Positions 1-8,686 of a stretch of 64,000 nt of DNA are shown here, piece after piece. Every line of letters begins with the position of its first letter. The stretch's first letter is position 1. The stretch is taken from positions 1 to 64,000 of the forward strand of contig JAKPPU010000035.1 in NCBI GenBank assembly GCA_029547185.1, read 5' to 3'. The notes beneath the pieces were generated by a model. It had not been told where the DNA came from and ran no database searches. It saw nothing but the letters and a program-made list of their open reading frames with translations. This stretch comes from Deltaproteobacteria bacterium. Lineage in GTDB: Bacteria; Desulfobacterota; Desulfomonilia; UBA1062. The position numbers were made by a program, and so were the translations under genes.

Positions 1-196
1 TCGCCGTGTAGAAAAGCCGGGTCTGCGTGTCTACCATCTGCAGATCCAAAGCCCCCGAATCATCCCCGGTGAAATCCTTCTGTAGGTACGCCCGGGTGTT
101 CCACTCCCCTCCAAATATGCTCTCAAATGCAAACACCGGCAGGGTAAAAACGAATACGAAAAACAGAGCAAGTGATGAGATATACAGCCTCTTCAT
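1..196 (-). CDS. Porin-like secreted protein, N-terminal fragment
   Basis: Only the first 65 codons lie inside the window and the frame is open to the left edge, so the gene is cut by the window, not broken. The ATG at 196 follows a GAGAGGAGAG ribosome site. Residues 1-22 make a classic signal peptide: basic MKR, a hydrophobic core rich in Phe/Leu, then a PVFA cleavage site. The mature N-terminus (EWNTRAYLQKDF, later DTQTRLFYTA) resembles the first strands of large outer-membrane beta-barrels common in Desulfobacterota, which is inference from style only. It is transcribed divergently from the kinase/regulator pair that starts at 490 and could be a target of that system. Confidence 0.6.
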   Translation of the reverse strand, partial: MKRLYISSLALFFVFVFTLPVFAFESIFGGEWNTRAYLQKDFTGDDSGALDLQMVDTQTRLFYTA

Positions 197-489
197 GTTT
201 CTCTCCTCTCGTTGTTTTTTGTGTCCTTGGTCTATGCAGGCTTCTCCCTCTTGAAAAACCGGTAACACTCAATTATGGAGAAAATGTGTTGTTTCCGTGG
301 AGTGATTGTGGTATTCGTTCTTCTGGTCGAACATCTGTTCATTATTATAAACCTACCGGCGAACATCGCTTTTTGGTACGCTGATCCATCGGGGTGTGGT
401 AAGCCTACAGGGTAATTATGGCGAACCAGTGGGAGCATCGTGGTTAAATCGTGGAGATTACCTTGGGCAGGCCGGGCAGAGGGGCAACG

Positions 490-1974
490 ATGAAGGTGAA
501 ACTTGCGTACAAGCTCTTCCTGATGTTCGTGTTTACGGGCATGGGCAGTATGATCCTGATGATGGGGCTCATGAGGCATTTTTCCAAACAGGAGCTCAAC
601 GACTTCGTGATCAATTGGGAGATCGACCGGTTCGGGGATTTTGCGAACAAGCTGGGTGATTCCTACAGAATCCACCGCGACTGGGAGCTCGTAAAAGGCC
701 CCCCGAATGCATTCAGGGACATGCTGTTCCCGGATATCTCCGAAGAGAACTGTGCATCGAAGCATAACGTCCAGCAGGGAAATCAGGCCGGCGATGCATC
801 CGGATACGGACCTGGAACAGCAGGTGCCCCCAAATCGGTGGAGGCCTACTATCCTGCCATCAGGAGGAGGATGACCCTCTATGATGCAAACAAGAACGTA
901 TTGGCAGGCAAGGCCGCTTCTCTGCACGAGCAGATCATGAAGCCGATAGTGGTCGATGGAAAGACCGTCGGCTGGCTCGGCCTGATAAAAAGGACGGAAG
1001 GCGTGACGACGCCTGAAGAGGAGAAGTACCTGTACCGCCAGACCGTCACCCTCTTCATTGTCGGATGCTCGGTCCTGTCGCTGTCCGTCCTCATCTCGAT
1101 CCTGCTTTCGCGGAGCATCCTGAGGCCGGTCTACCAGATCGCGCAAGGGGCACATGCAATGGCCTCGCGAAAGTTTGACACCAGGATCGAGGTACACACC
1201 AGCGATGAGCTCGGGCGTATGGCCGACAGCTTCAACCTCATGGCGCAGACCCTCGAGCGATACGAGATCCTCCGCAAGCAGCTCATCTCGGACGTCTCCC
1301 ACGACCTGAGGACTCCGCTCTCGATCTTGAAGGGCGAGATCGAGGCCATTCAGGACGGCGTGCGGGAGATGTCCGGCAAGAGCCTCGACTCGCTCTATAC
1401 AGAGGTCATCCATCTGGAAAAGCTCGCGAATGACCTCTATGAGCTTTCCCTGGTGGATAACGGCGAGATTCCGGTCGTAAGGGAGCCTGTCGATGTGATC
1501 AAGGTGCTCACGGAGACCATCCGGATGTTCGAGCCGAGATTCGCCCAGCAGTCTCTCTCCCTGGACTATATCCCCGGATCCGATCGGGGCATCACCCTCA
1601 TCGGGGACAGCCATCGGCTCGCCCAGGTCTTCTCGAACCTTCTGGAAAACAGCCTGAAATATACCGATGCCCCCGGGAAGCTCATCATCCGGTGGAAGCT
1701 TCAGGACAGCGATCTGCACATCATTTTTGAAGACACCAAGCCGGGTGTTCCCGACGAGTCTCTGGACAGGCTGTTCGAAAGGCTCTACCGCCTCGACCCG
1801 TCGAGATCGCGCAAGCATGGCGGAAGCGGGCTGGGTCTGGCTATCTGCAAAGGCATCGTGAAATCATTCGAAGGGACGATCCGAAGCGACCATTCTCCGC
1901 TCGGCGGCCTGCTCGTCGAGATCACCCTGCCTACGCATAAACAGACGTCACATGAAGAGGTTCCCTTTATATGA
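490..1974 (+). CDS. Two-component sensor histidine kinase, BaeS-like
   Basis: Membrane sensor kinase of about 494 residues. A first membrane segment (about residues 7-24), a periplasmic domain of about 160 residues, a second membrane segment (about 188-208), a HAMP linker, a HisKA dimerisation helix with the phospho-acceptor His near residue 271 (SDVSHDLRTPL), an N box (LLENSLKY) and a G box (GGSGLGLAICKG) occur in the expected order. The G1 region reads DTKPGVP followed by FERLYRLDPSRSR, the arrangement typical of BaeS. A GTG at 451 would add 13 residues, but ATG 490 follows AGAGGGG and puts the first membrane helix close to the N-terminus. The stop overlaps the start of the response regulator by 4 bp, so the two are translationally coupled. 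Envelope-stress sensing is inferred from the family. Confidence 0.93.
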   Translation: MKVKLAYKLFLMFVFTGMGSMILMMGLMRHFSKQELNDFVINWEIDRFGDFANKLGDSYRIHRDWELVKGPPNAFRDMLFPDISEENCASKHNVQQGNQAGDASGYGPGTAGAPKSVEAYYPAIRRRMTLYDANKNVLAGKAASLHEQIMKPIVVDGKTVGWLGLIKRTEGVTTPEEEKYLYRQTVTLFIVGCSVLSLSVLISILLSRSILRPVYQIAQGAHAMASRKFDTRIEVHTSDELGRMADSFNLMAQTLERYEILRKQLISDVSHDLRTPLSILKGEIEAIQDGVREMSGKSLDSLYTEVIHLEKLANDLYELSLVDNGEIPVVREPVDVIKVLTETIRMFEPRFAQQSLSLDYIPGSDRGITLIGDSHRLAQVFSNLLENSLKYTDAPGKLIIRWKLQDSDLHIIFEDTKPGVPDESLDRLFERLYRLDPSRSRKHGGSGLGLAICKGIVKSFEGTIRSDHSPLGGLLVEITLPTHKQTSHEEVPFI

Positions 1975-2654
1975 ATTCAAAACACATTCTCATCGTTGAA
2001 GACGAAGACAAGATCGCTGCCCTCCTGAAAGACTATCTGGAAGCCCAGGGCTGCTCCGTGTCGCGGCTGAACAGGGGTGACGAGGTGGTCTCCTTCCTGA
2101 AGCAGAAGCTGCCGGACCTCATTCTCCTGGACATCATGCTCCCGGGCATGGACGGCATGGATGTATGCCGGGATATCAGAAAGTTTTCCACGGTCCCCAT
2201 CATCATGATCACTGCCCGGGTCGAGGAGATCGACAGGCTCCTGGGCCTGGAGCTCGGCGCCGACGATTACGTGTGCAAGCCTTTCTCTCCCAGGGAAGTC
2301 GTTGCACGGGTCAAGGCGGTGCTGAGACGCGCGCAGCCCGCTGTCAAAGACGTCGTCCTAAAGGCGGGAAGCATCGTGCTCCATGAAGATACGCGCAACG
2401 TGACCATCGGAGGCCGGGAGCTCAGGCTCACTCCCAATGAATTCGGACTGCTCCGTCTCCTCATGGCGAACCCCGGGCGGGTCTTCTCCCGCGGCGAGCT
2501 GGTGAGCCGCGTCCAGGGGTACGACTATGAAGGATACGACCGGACCGTCGATACCCACATAAAAAACCTCCGCAGGAAGATCTCGGCGCTCCTCCCCGGC
2601 AAGGAGATCATCTCTTCAATCTACGGCGTAGGCTACAGGCTCAACGAGCCCTGA
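1971..2654 (+). CDS. OmpR/BaeR-family response regulator
   Basis: DNA-binding response regulator, 227 residues, the partner of the kinase it overlaps. The receiver domain (about 1-120) has the acidic pocket near the N-terminus (VEDEDK), the phospho-acceptor Asp54 (LLDIMLPGMDG), the conserved Thr region (MITAR) and the Lys of VCKPF. The winged-helix domain (about 130-227) carries LTPNEFGLLRLL, the recognition helix region GYDYEGYDRTVDTHIKNLRRK and a C-terminal YGVGYRL hairpin. All key residues are present. Targets are unknown; the divergent porin-like gene is the nearest candidate. Confidence 0.95.
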   Translation: MNSKHILIVEDEDKIAALLKDYLEAQGCSVSRLNRGDEVVSFLKQKLPDLILLDIMLPGMDGMDVCRDIRKFSTVPIIMITARVEEIDRLLGLELGADDYVCKPFSPREVVARVKAVLRRAQPAVKDVVLKAGSIVLHEDTRNVTIGGRELRLTPNEFGLLRLLMANPGRVFSRGELVSRVQGYDYEGYDRTVDTHIKNLRRKISALLPGKEIISSIYGVGYRLNEP

Positions 2655-2667
2655 TCCCCCTTAAGCG

Positions 2668-4218
2668 CTATTTCCCCAGCACAGCCTTCAACTCGCGCTT
2701 GAGGATCTTGCCCGAGGGGTTCTTCGGGAGCTTGTCCGTAAGAACGATCTTCTTCGGGCACTTGAACCCGGCGAGCCTCTCCTTGCAGTAGGAGATGAGC
2801 TCCTTCTCGGTGAGCGCCGCATCCTTCCTCGGCACGATCACGGCAGCGACGATCTCGATCCACTTGGGATCGGGCAGCCCGATGACCGCGACCTCCTCGA
2901 TGCCCGGATGCTGATAGAGCACCTCCTCGACCTCACGCGAAGCCACGTTCTCGCCGCCGGTCTTGATCATGTCCTTCTTGCGGTCGACCACGTAGAGATA
3001 GCCGTCCTCGTCGAACTTGCCGAGGTCGCCGCTGTGGAACCACCCGAAGGCAAAGGCGTCCCTGGTCTTGTCCGGATCGTTGAGGTAGCCGCTCATGACG
3101 TGCCCCCCCCGGTGAACGATCTCGCCCACCTCGCCGTTCGGAACGAACCTTCCCTCGTCGTCCATGAGCCTGGTCTCGACATTGAGGACCGGCTGCCCTG
3201 CCGAGCCGGGCTTTAAGAGCTGGTCTTCAGGCTTGAGGATGGTGGCGACCGGCCCCATCTCGGTCTGGCCATAGTAGTTCCAGAGCCGCAAACCCCTGAA
3301 GGCCACGGAGAGCTGCTTGATCACCTCGACCGGCATGATGCTCGCACCGTAGGCGGCCTTCTTCAGGCTTCCGTGGTTGTAGTTCCTGAACTCCGGATGA
3401 TTGAGGATCCCGATCCAGACGGTCGGAGGTGCGAACATGTGGGTGATCTGGTACTTTTCGATATTCTTGATCATCTCGAGCGGATCTGCCTTGTGCATGA
3501 TGACGTTCATGGCCCCGACGTAGAGGTACGGCATGAGGAAGCAGTGGAGCTGGGCGCAGTGGAAGAGAGGCAGGGCGTGGAGGCTCACGTCGTACGTGTC
3601 GTACTGGCCGTCGAAGATGCAGGAGTGATACTGCGACATGAGCGCCCGGTGCGAGAGCATCGCACCCTTTGGCTTCGACTCCGTGCCGCTCGTATAGGGG
3701 ATCTGCACGATGTCCTCGGCGCTCACCTCGACGAGGAGCTCGTCGGTGGGCATTTCCTCCATCTCCGTGATCAGGTCGAAGAAGCCTTCGGGGACCATGG
3801 AGCCGCTCAAGGGGATGAAGCCCCACTTATCGACCGAGGCGAATTTGTCCTGGGACTGGGCGATGATCGGATAGAGGGCATCCTCGATGATAAAGATCTT
3901 CGCGCCCGAGTGGTTGATGATATAGGCGATCTCTTCGGCATTGAGCATGTAGTTGATGGGAACCTGGATCGCACCGATCTTGGCCAGGCCGAGCATGCTG
4001 ATGGGATAGTAGTGGGAGTTGTATGCATACACCGCCACCCTGTCACCTTTTTTGATCCCGTATGTTGTCATCAGGTGGGCGAACCGTCTGGCTTCCCGTT
4101 CGAGATCGAAAAACGAGAGCTTCACATCCCGGAAGATGACGGCGGTCTTGTCGCCGTATTTGGTTGCTGCCCTCCTCGCCATGTCGCCGATCGTGTCGCG
4201 GTTGATGATGTTGCTCAT
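2668..4218 (-). CDS. Acyl-CoA synthetase, AMP-forming (fatty or aromatic acid CoA ligase)
   Basis: ANL-superfamily ligase of 516 residues that should activate a carboxylic acid with ATP and join it to CoA. The phosphate loop YTSGTESKPKG is at residues 175-185, followed by the adenine-binding YYGQTEMGP motif, the hinge motif (SGDLGKFDEDGYLYVVDRKKDMIKTGG) and the catalytic C-terminal Lys in NPSGKILKREL. The ATG at 4218 is chosen because AGAGGAG sits 6 to 10 bases upstream; an upstream in-frame ATG at 4245 has no ribosome site. The gene faces the response regulator end to end with 13 bp between stops. The chain-length or aromatic preference cannot be read from motifs; the overall sequence resembles medium/long-chain and cyclohexane/benzoate-type ligases. 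Confidence 0.9.
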   Translation of the reverse strand: MSNIINRDTIGDMARRAATKYGDKTAVIFRDVKLSFFDLEREARRFAHLMTTYGIKKGDRVAVYAYNSHYYPISMLGLAKIGAIQVPINYMLNAEEIAYIINHSGAKIFIIEDALYPIIAQSQDKFASVDKWGFIPLSGSMVPEGFFDLITEMEEMPTDELLVEVSAEDIVQIPYTSGTESKPKGAMLSHRALMSQYHSCIFDGQYDTYDVSLHALPLFHCAQLHCFLMPYLYVGAMNVIMHKADPLEMIKNIEKYQITHMFAPPTVWIGILNHPEFRNYNHGSLKKAAYGASIMPVEVIKQLSVAFRGLRLWNYYGQTEMGPVATILKPEDQLLKPGSAGQPVLNVETRLMDDEGRFVPNGEVGEIVHRGGHVMSGYLNDPDKTRDAFAFGWFHSGDLGKFDEDGYLYVVDRKKDMIKTGGENVASREVEEVLYQHPGIEEVAVIGLPDPKWIEIVAAVIVPRKDAALTEKELISYCKERLAGFKCPKKIVLTDKLPKNPSGKILKRELKAVLGK

Positions 4219-4526
4219 AGATGCATCTCCTCTTCGCAAAGGCACGGGTAAGCCTGTAATTTTGTAATGTTAGAACTATACACGGAGATCGATCTCCATG
4301 TCAAACTTCTTGGTGGCCGGTGTAGGAGATTCGCGCACGGCATGCGTAATCGTCTTCCTTCAGGTTTTCAAGAACGTGGGGAAGTCATCCGGCGGCCCGG
4401 CACGCATTGCTTCAACAAAGACCTGACGGCCGTTTTGCCCTGGTCGATATGCCCATTTACTTGAGTGCCGCCGTATCTCCATTAGACATTAACTTCATAT
4501 GAACGGGCAAATTCGGAGCGCATGAT
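4219..4526. other. Gene-free intergenic stretch
   Basis: This 308-base gap separates the divergent acyl-CoA synthetase and CorC-type genes, so it should carry both promoters. I see no ORF with a ribosome site and no hairpin or repeat of note; the AT-rich segment near 4258-4282 is the likeliest promoter location. Confidence 0.5.
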
Positions 4527-5861
4527 ATGTCTTCAGTGTTTGCCAACCTCATCATCATCCTCCTGCTCATCATCGCAAACGGCATCTTTGCCCTGTCCGA
4601 GATCGCCGTGGTCTCTGCCCGCAGGTCGCGCCTTCAACAGAGGGCCGAAGAGGGCAGGCACGGCTCACGGGTGGCCCTTGAGCTCATTTCCGAACCCACC
4701 CGCTTCTTCTCGACGATCCAGACAGGCATCACGCTGATCGGCATACTCGCCGGGGCCTTCGGCGGCTCCACCATCGCAGTGCATCTGTCGGCAGCACTGG
4801 AAAGGATCCCCGTGCTCGTGCCCTATGCCTCGGGCATCAGCCTGGCGATCGTCGTCCTGCTCATCACCTTCTTCACCCTGATCATCGGCGAGCTCCTGCC
4901 GAAACGGCTCGCACTGACCGATGCCGAGGGGATCGCATCGGCGGTCGCCATTCCCATGAGGTTTTTCTCGAAGCTGCTTTCCCCCGTCGTGTACATCCTG
5001 AGCGCCTCGACCAATCTTCTGGCCAGGGTCCTCGGCATCCGGCCGACAAAGGAGCTCCCCATAACGGCGGAGGAGATCACCATCCTCCTCGAGCAGGGCG
5101 AGAGCGCCGGGGTGTTCGAGCCGACCGAGCAGGACATCGTTGAAAGCGCGCTCAGGCTGGACGATGTGCGGGTGAGCGCGCTCATCACCCCCCGGATGGA
5201 TATCACCTGGCTGGACGTCGACGAGCCCCCCGAGAGCATTCTCGCCGTGATAGCAGGCAGCCCGCACTCCACCTTCCCGGTTGCCCACGAAAACCTCGAC
5301 AACGTCGCCGGCATCGTGCGGGGGCGGGATATCCTCGTCCGAAAGGCTTTTGGACAGCCCGTCGAGCTCATCACCCTCATGAAGCCCCCCATATTCGTAC
5401 CCGAGAGCCAGTCCGCCCTCGAGATGCTGGAGACGTTCAAGCATTCGAGCCAGCACATGGCGATGGTGATCGACGAGTTCGGGGGTCTGATGGGGCTCGT
5501 GACCCTGACCGACATCATCGAAGCGCTCGTCGGTGAGATCCGCTCTCCCGGGCTCCCCGAAGAGCCCGAGGTCGTAAAGCTCGAAGGAGGTGCCTGGCTG
5601 CTGGACGGGAGCCTTCCGCTCCATGAGTTCATGGAGATCCTCGACATGAGAGAGCTCCCCGAGGAGGCTGAACAGGGATACGACACACTGGGCGGCTTTG
5701 TCATGGATATGCTGGGCAGGATCCCGGTCAGGGGCGATTCATTCGATCATGCGGACTTCCGTTTTGAGGTCATGGACATGGAAGGGAAGAGGGTAGCCAA
5801 GGTGCGGGTAGCTCCCCTGCCCCACCAGACTCCTCCCGGGACGGATGAATCGGAGGTGTAG
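4527..5861 (+). CDS. CNNM/CorC-family membrane protein (DUF21-CBS-CorC_HlyC)
   Basis: Integral membrane protein of 444 residues, often annotated hemolysin C or magnesium/cobalt efflux protein. Residues 1-190 form the DUF21 transmembrane domain with four hydrophobic stretches, starting IIILLLIIANGIFALSEIA. A CBS pair follows (about 205-335; TPRMDITWLDVD and the second repeat MAMVIDEFGGLMGLVTLTDI), then the C-terminal CorC_HlyC domain (about 345-430; DGSLPLHEFMEIL, GYDTLGGFVMDMLGRIP). Complete and full length for the family. The family is linked to divalent cation transport or membrane integrity; hemolysis is a legacy label. It stands alone. Confidence 0.92.
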   Translation: MSSVFANLIIILLLIIANGIFALSEIAVVSARRSRLQQRAEEGRHGSRVALELISEPTRFFSTIQTGITLIGILAGAFGGSTIAVHLSAALERIPVLVPYASGISLAIVVLLITFFTLIIGELLPKRLALTDAEGIASAVAIPMRFFSKLLSPVVYILSASTNLLARVLGIRPTKELPITAEEITILLEQGESAGVFEPTEQDIVESALRLDDVRVSALITPRMDITWLDVDEPPESILAVIAGSPHSTFPVAHENLDNVAGIVRGRDILVRKAFGQPVELITLMKPPIFVPESQSALEMLETFKHSSQHMAMVIDEFGGLMGLVTLTDIIEALVGEIRSPGLPEEPEVVKLEGGAWLLDGSLPLHEFMEILDMRELPEEAEQGYDTLGGFVMDMLGRIPVRGDSFDHADFRFEVMDMEGKRVAKVRVAPLPHQTPPGTDESEV

Positions 5862-6162
5862 CGTCATTCTTTCAGATCGGTCTGTCTGCGATGATCTCAG
5901 CCCGATGGGCTTCTAACCCTTTTCTATTGCGCCGACGGTAAGATGAAACAGTCCGGCAGCCCTGTGAAGACGGCCGGGCGTGCACGGTCACGGAAACGAT
6001 CGGGCCGGGTTTGAATGCAAGGCTGTTCCTTCATTGACACCGGGGAGCATTTCCTTTACATTCTTCTTTACCTTTAAGAGTGGGTTTACATTCGGATTCT
6101 CCGTTGGATCGAGCGATGCGCCTCTTGCACGAAGAAGGCCGGTCATGAAGGAGGGACAGTCG
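5862..6162. other. Intergenic stretch with a weak hairpin
   Basis: About 300 bases between the CorC-type gene and the methyltransferase. It begins with a small terminator-like hairpin (see 5899-5919). The reading frame of the methyltransferase runs open upstream to 5980, but that extension encodes a low-complexity Phe/Thr/Ser stretch without a ribosome site, so I treat it as non-coding. Confidence 0.5.
5899..5919 (+). terminator. Weak terminator-like hairpin after the CorC-type gene
   Basis: AGCCC and GGGCT form a 5-bp stem with a 3-base loop (5899-5911), followed by TCTAACCCTTTTCT. The stem is short and the T-run is interrupted, so the call is tentative. Confidence 0.35.
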
Positions 6163-6825
6163 ATGAAGGATGGATACTGGCTCGTCGGATTTCAATATGA
6201 GCTGAGCGGCGCTCTGTACAGCCTGGGCCGCATACCGAGGTGCAAATCAGCCATGCTCAAGCACCTCAAACCGGGTGACAAGGTGCTCGTGGCCGGCGTG
6301 GGCCATGGGACCGAAGCCATAGAGGCGAGCAGGCTCGGGGCGGACGTAACGGCAATCGATCTGTCGGAAACCATGCTGAAGCACTTCCGGAAGCGCATCG
6401 CCCGCGAGAATCCCCGCAGCGGAATCCGGGTGATCCACGACGACGTCTTCAACTTCAAAGAGACCGGGCAGTACGACATGGTCATCGCCAACTTCTTCCT
6501 GAACGTCTTTTCCGAGACGAGGGTGAAGGAGGTGGCGAACCACCTGGGCACCCTCGTCAAGCCGGACGGCTATTTCGTCGTGGGTGAATTCGTGCTCCCG
6601 GAAAAGGGCTGGAGGGGTCTCATACAGAGCATCAACTGGTACATCGCGATCTCGATCTACAGCTCTACCACGGAGGCTGTCTTCCATCCCGTATGGAACT
6701 ATCCCGGTCTCGTCGAGGGAGCCGGCTGCACGATACAGGACATCGAATACTTCACGATCGGCGGTGTCAGGCTCTACTGGTCCATCCTCGGGAAGAAGAC
6801 CGGAGGTCGCATCAGCAATTCCTGA
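6163..6825 (+). CDS. Class I SAM-dependent methyltransferase
   Basis: Soluble 220-residue methyltransferase. Motif I is VLVAGVGHGTEAIEA, the acidic end of strand 2 is AIDLSETML, then HDDVFNF and the motif IV strand YDMVIANFFLNVF. The start at 6163 is preferred because GGAGGG ends 6 bases before it; in-frame ATG 6145 lacks a spaced ribosome site. The substrate is unknown: the family spans small molecules, quinones and lipids. An aromatic C-terminal region (NWYIAISIYSSTTEAVFHPVWNY, 550 onward in the gene) is typical of enzymes acting on lipophilic substrates, which is only a hint. No operon partner; the next gene is convergent. Confidence 0.8.
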   Translation: MKDGYWLVGFQYELSGALYSLGRIPRCKSAMLKHLKPGDKVLVAGVGHGTEAIEASRLGADVTAIDLSETMLKHFRKRIARENPRSGIRVIHDDVFNFKETGQYDMVIANFFLNVFSETRVKEVANHLGTLVKPDGYFVVGEFVLPEKGWRGLIQSINWYIAISIYSSTTEAVFHPVWNYPGLVEGAGCTIQDIEYFTIGGVRLYWSILGKKTGGRISNS

Positions 6826-6827
6826 GC

Positions 6828-6869
6828 AAAAAAAGGAAGGAGCAAGGTCAATTGAGCCCTACTCCTTCC
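6828..6869 (-). terminator. Rho-independent terminator of the YeaQ-type gene
   Basis: GGAAGGAG (6835-6842) pairs with CTCCTTCC (6862-6869), with further pairing possible between AAGG and CCCT inside. Read on the minus strand, the stem is followed at once by seven T residues (6834-6828). It lies 26 bases past the stop of the minus-strand gene at 6895. Confidence 0.7.
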
Positions 6870-6894
6870 AGGTCTATGTGCTGGGGTATGGGTG

Positions 6895-7152
6895 TCAGAC
6901 AGATGTTCTTCTTGGCAATGCCCGGACGATTGCCACGATGATAATGGCGCCTATCAAGGCCACAAGCAGAGTTGTCAGATTGAAGCCGCCGACGGGGATA
7001 CCGAAGATGGCCCCTGCCAGAAAACCGCCGAGGAGAGCACCGACGATTCCCAGGATGATATCCGTAAGGATGCCGTACCCGCCGCCTTTCATTATGACAC
7101 CGGCCAGCCAACCGGCTATCAGGCCGATGATGATCCAGGATAGGATACCCAT
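6895..7152 (-). CDS. GlsB/YeaQ/YmgE-family stress membrane protein
   Basis: Small 85-residue inner-membrane protein with three hydrophobic helices (IIIGLIAGWLAGVIMKG, ILGIVGALLGGFLAGAIFG, LLVALIGAIIIVAIVRAL). The glycine-rich second helix and GIPVGG loop are diagnostic of the transglycosylase-associated / GlsB family. ATG 7152 has GGAGG eight bases upstream; the longer in-frame start at 7263 is rejected because it adds a charged tail before the first helix. A consensus-like promoter lies at 7211-7239 and a terminator at 6828-6869, so this is a single-gene unit. Family members are induced by general stress; the biochemical role is not known. Confidence 0.9.
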   Translation of the reverse strand: MGILSWIIIGLIAGWLAGVIMKGGGYGILTDIILGIVGALLGGFLAGAIFGIPVGGFNLTTLLVALIGAIIIVAIVRALPRRTSV

Positions 7153-7210
7153 AGAGTCTATCCTCCTTTCTCGTTTTTCCACCAGCCACCATGCTGATAG
7201 ATTTGAATCT

Positions 7211-7239
7211 GTATTAGGAGTGCCCATGTATGTATTCAA
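7211..7239 (-). promoter_or_regulatory. Sigma-70-like promoter of the YeaQ-type gene
   Basis: On the minus strand TTGAAT (7239-7234) and TAATAC (7216-7211) are separated by exactly 17 bases. The -10 box lies about 58 bases before the ATG at 7152. Confidence 0.55.
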
Positions 7240-7406
7240 CTTTGATTTCAGGAAAAAATGCACCTCGGTGGTAAGGTCTAATAATCACTGTTCAATGTTC
7301 TTCATAAGAAAATGGGGGCCCAGAAAATGTTTCGCAGGCAGCGTTTTCATGGCAAGAATGGCTTGAGATCAGCTTTCCTCATGCATAGATATAAGCTTGA
7401 GTAGAG

Positions 7407-7418
7407 ATATTTAAATAT
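7407..7418. promoter_or_regulatory. Perfect 12-bp palindrome, candidate ArsR-type operator
   Basis: ATATTTAAATAT is a perfect palindrome that ends 22 bases before the GTG start of the ArsR-family gene. ArsR/SmtB regulators typically bind AT-rich imperfect palindromes over their own promoters, so autoregulation is the natural reading. Confidence 0.5.
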
Positions 7419-7440
7419 GCCAGTATGGAGGAATAATATT

Positions 7441-7731
7441 GTGACAGAGGATGAACAAGCTGCTTCCTATCTCAAGGCCTTTGGTCATCCGGTGAGGCTC
7501 AGGATAGTCCAGGAACTCCTGAAGGGTCCGAAAAATGTCGGTGAAGTGGAACGTTCTCTGAACATACTCCAGGCAAATGCATCGCAGCATCTTTCCATAT
7601 TGAGAATCAACGGGATCGTCGACAGCTCGAGAAAGGGCAATATAAAGGTTTACTCTCTCAAAGAGCCGAAGAAGATCCGGAGTATCATGGATGCTCTCAG
7701 GCTCGATGAGACCGAGAGCGGGAATCGATGA
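7441..7731 (+). CDS. ArsR-family winged-helix transcriptional regulator
   Basis: Small regulator of 96 residues. The winged helix is clear: FGHPVRLRIVQELL, then LQANASQHLSILRINGIV as the recognition helix and GNIKVYSL as the wing. I start it at GTG 7441, where GGAGG is nine bases upstream; an ATG at 7417 sits inside the operator-like palindrome and has no ribosome site. The protein has no cysteine, so it lacks the metal thiolate site of classical ArsR/CadC and probably senses something else. It precedes a methyltransferase by 114 bp on the same strand. Confidence 0.88.
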   Translation: MTEDEQAASYLKAFGHPVRLRIVQELLKGPKNVGEVERSLNILQANASQHLSILRINGIVDSSRKGNIKVYSLKEPKKIRSIMDALRLDETESGNR

Positions 7732-7845
7732 ACCTCCGGAAAAAGCAAGACGTCAGCCGGTCTGAATATATCAGCTTCAATCAAGACACGAGGCATAGCC
7801 CCTCACGGCCACGCCTCGGCCTCGCATCATGCCCCGATAAAGTCA

Positions 7846-8592
7846 ATGGTATGGAAGCTCCTGCAAAGATGGGTTATATATGCTCCCATGATGCTGCTCG
7901 ATATAACGGCCAGGTATCATCCCCTTGAAGCCTTTCTCTTCGATTACATCGTAGCACCGGCTGTCTTGAGCACCCTGTCATCGTTCAAAAGCGCCATTCT
8001 TTCCGCGGCAGAAAAGGGATGCAAGGTCCTGGATATCGGCTGCGGCGGGGGACAGCTTGCCATCGATCTCAAAAAGACGGATGAGGGCCTCGATGTCACG
8101 GGGCTGGACCTCTCCATCAGCCAGCTGCGCCGGGCAAGATCCAGGGACGCGGGGGCACGTGCAGGCCTCCATCTGGTTCAGGCATCGGCCCTCGAGCTGC
8201 CCTTCCCTGATGAAGCGTTCGACCTCGTCTACAGCGTCGATTGCCTCAAACACTGGCCTGACAAGAACAAAGGACTCAGGGAATGCATCCGCCTTCTCAG
8301 ACCCGGAGGGTTGCTCCTCATAACAGAGGTCGACAGGGAATGCACGCTCCAAAACGGCCTGCGGTTCGTCCGCAGATGGAACGTACCGGCGATTTTCAGG
8401 CCGCTTTCCATTCTCCCGTTCTTCCTGTTCGCGGTGCGGCGATCGCTGAGCATGGAGGAGGCACGCTCCCTGGCGGAGCCCCTTCCCCTGGAGGACGTCG
8501 TCATCGAGCCCGGACCCGCCGGTGTGAACTGGACGCTCATGGCGTTGAAACCCCGCTTACGTGCAGCACACCGGGTTCGTCCCGGCCGATAG
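7846..8592 (+). CDS. Class I SAM-dependent methyltransferase (UbiE/Methyltransf_11 type)
   Basis: Methyltransferase of up to 248 residues. Motif I is KVLDIGCGGGQLAIDL, the acidic residue follows in VTGLDLSISQL, then ASALELPFPDEAFDLVYSVDCLKHWPD and LRPGGLLLITEVD, the standard Methyltransf_11 order. The N-terminal segment before motif I is hydrophobic and may dock on membranes. No convincing ribosome site is visible; ATG 7888 is an alternative start. It follows an ArsR-family gene on the same strand. The cysteines are not spaced as in arsenite methyltransferase ArsM, so I do not call it that. The substrate is unknown. Confidence 0.8.
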   Translation: MVWKLLQRWVIYAPMMLLDITARYHPLEAFLFDYIVAPAVLSTLSSFKSAILSAAEKGCKVLDIGCGGGQLAIDLKKTDEGLDVTGLDLSISQLRRARSRDAGARAGLHLVQASALELPFPDEAFDLVYSVDCLKHWPDKNKGLRECIRLLRPGGLLLITEVDRECTLQNGLRFVRRWNVPAIFRPLSILPFFLFAVRRSLSMEEARSLAEPLPLEDVVIEPGPAGVNWTLMALKPRLRAAHRVRPGR

Positions 8593-8659
8593 CGCCGGAC
8601 TCTTCGTATTCCCTGACGCTGCGGGATGCTTTGCCGGTGCAAACCTATGGACATCCCCT

Positions 8660-8675
8660 CTAACCCTTGTTAGAT
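8660..8675. promoter_or_regulatory. Inverted repeat upstream of the cardiolipin synthase
   Basis: TCTAAC-CCTT-GTTAGA is a perfect 6-bp inverted repeat ending 11 bases before the ATG at 8687, where a ribosome site would normally lie. It may be an operator or a hairpin that affects translation. Confidence 0.35.
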
Positions 8676-8686
8676 TATGATTTCAT

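Noticed and set aside
232-1818. Long antisense frame opposite the sensor kinase
   Set aside because: No family signal, Arg/His/Asp-rich composition typical of GC-rich shadows, and no ribosome site; the kinase on the other strand is unambiguous.
5980-6162. N-terminal extension of the first methyltransferase
   Set aside because: Low-complexity Phe/Thr/Ser translation and no ribosome site; ATG 6163 has GGAGGG well placed.
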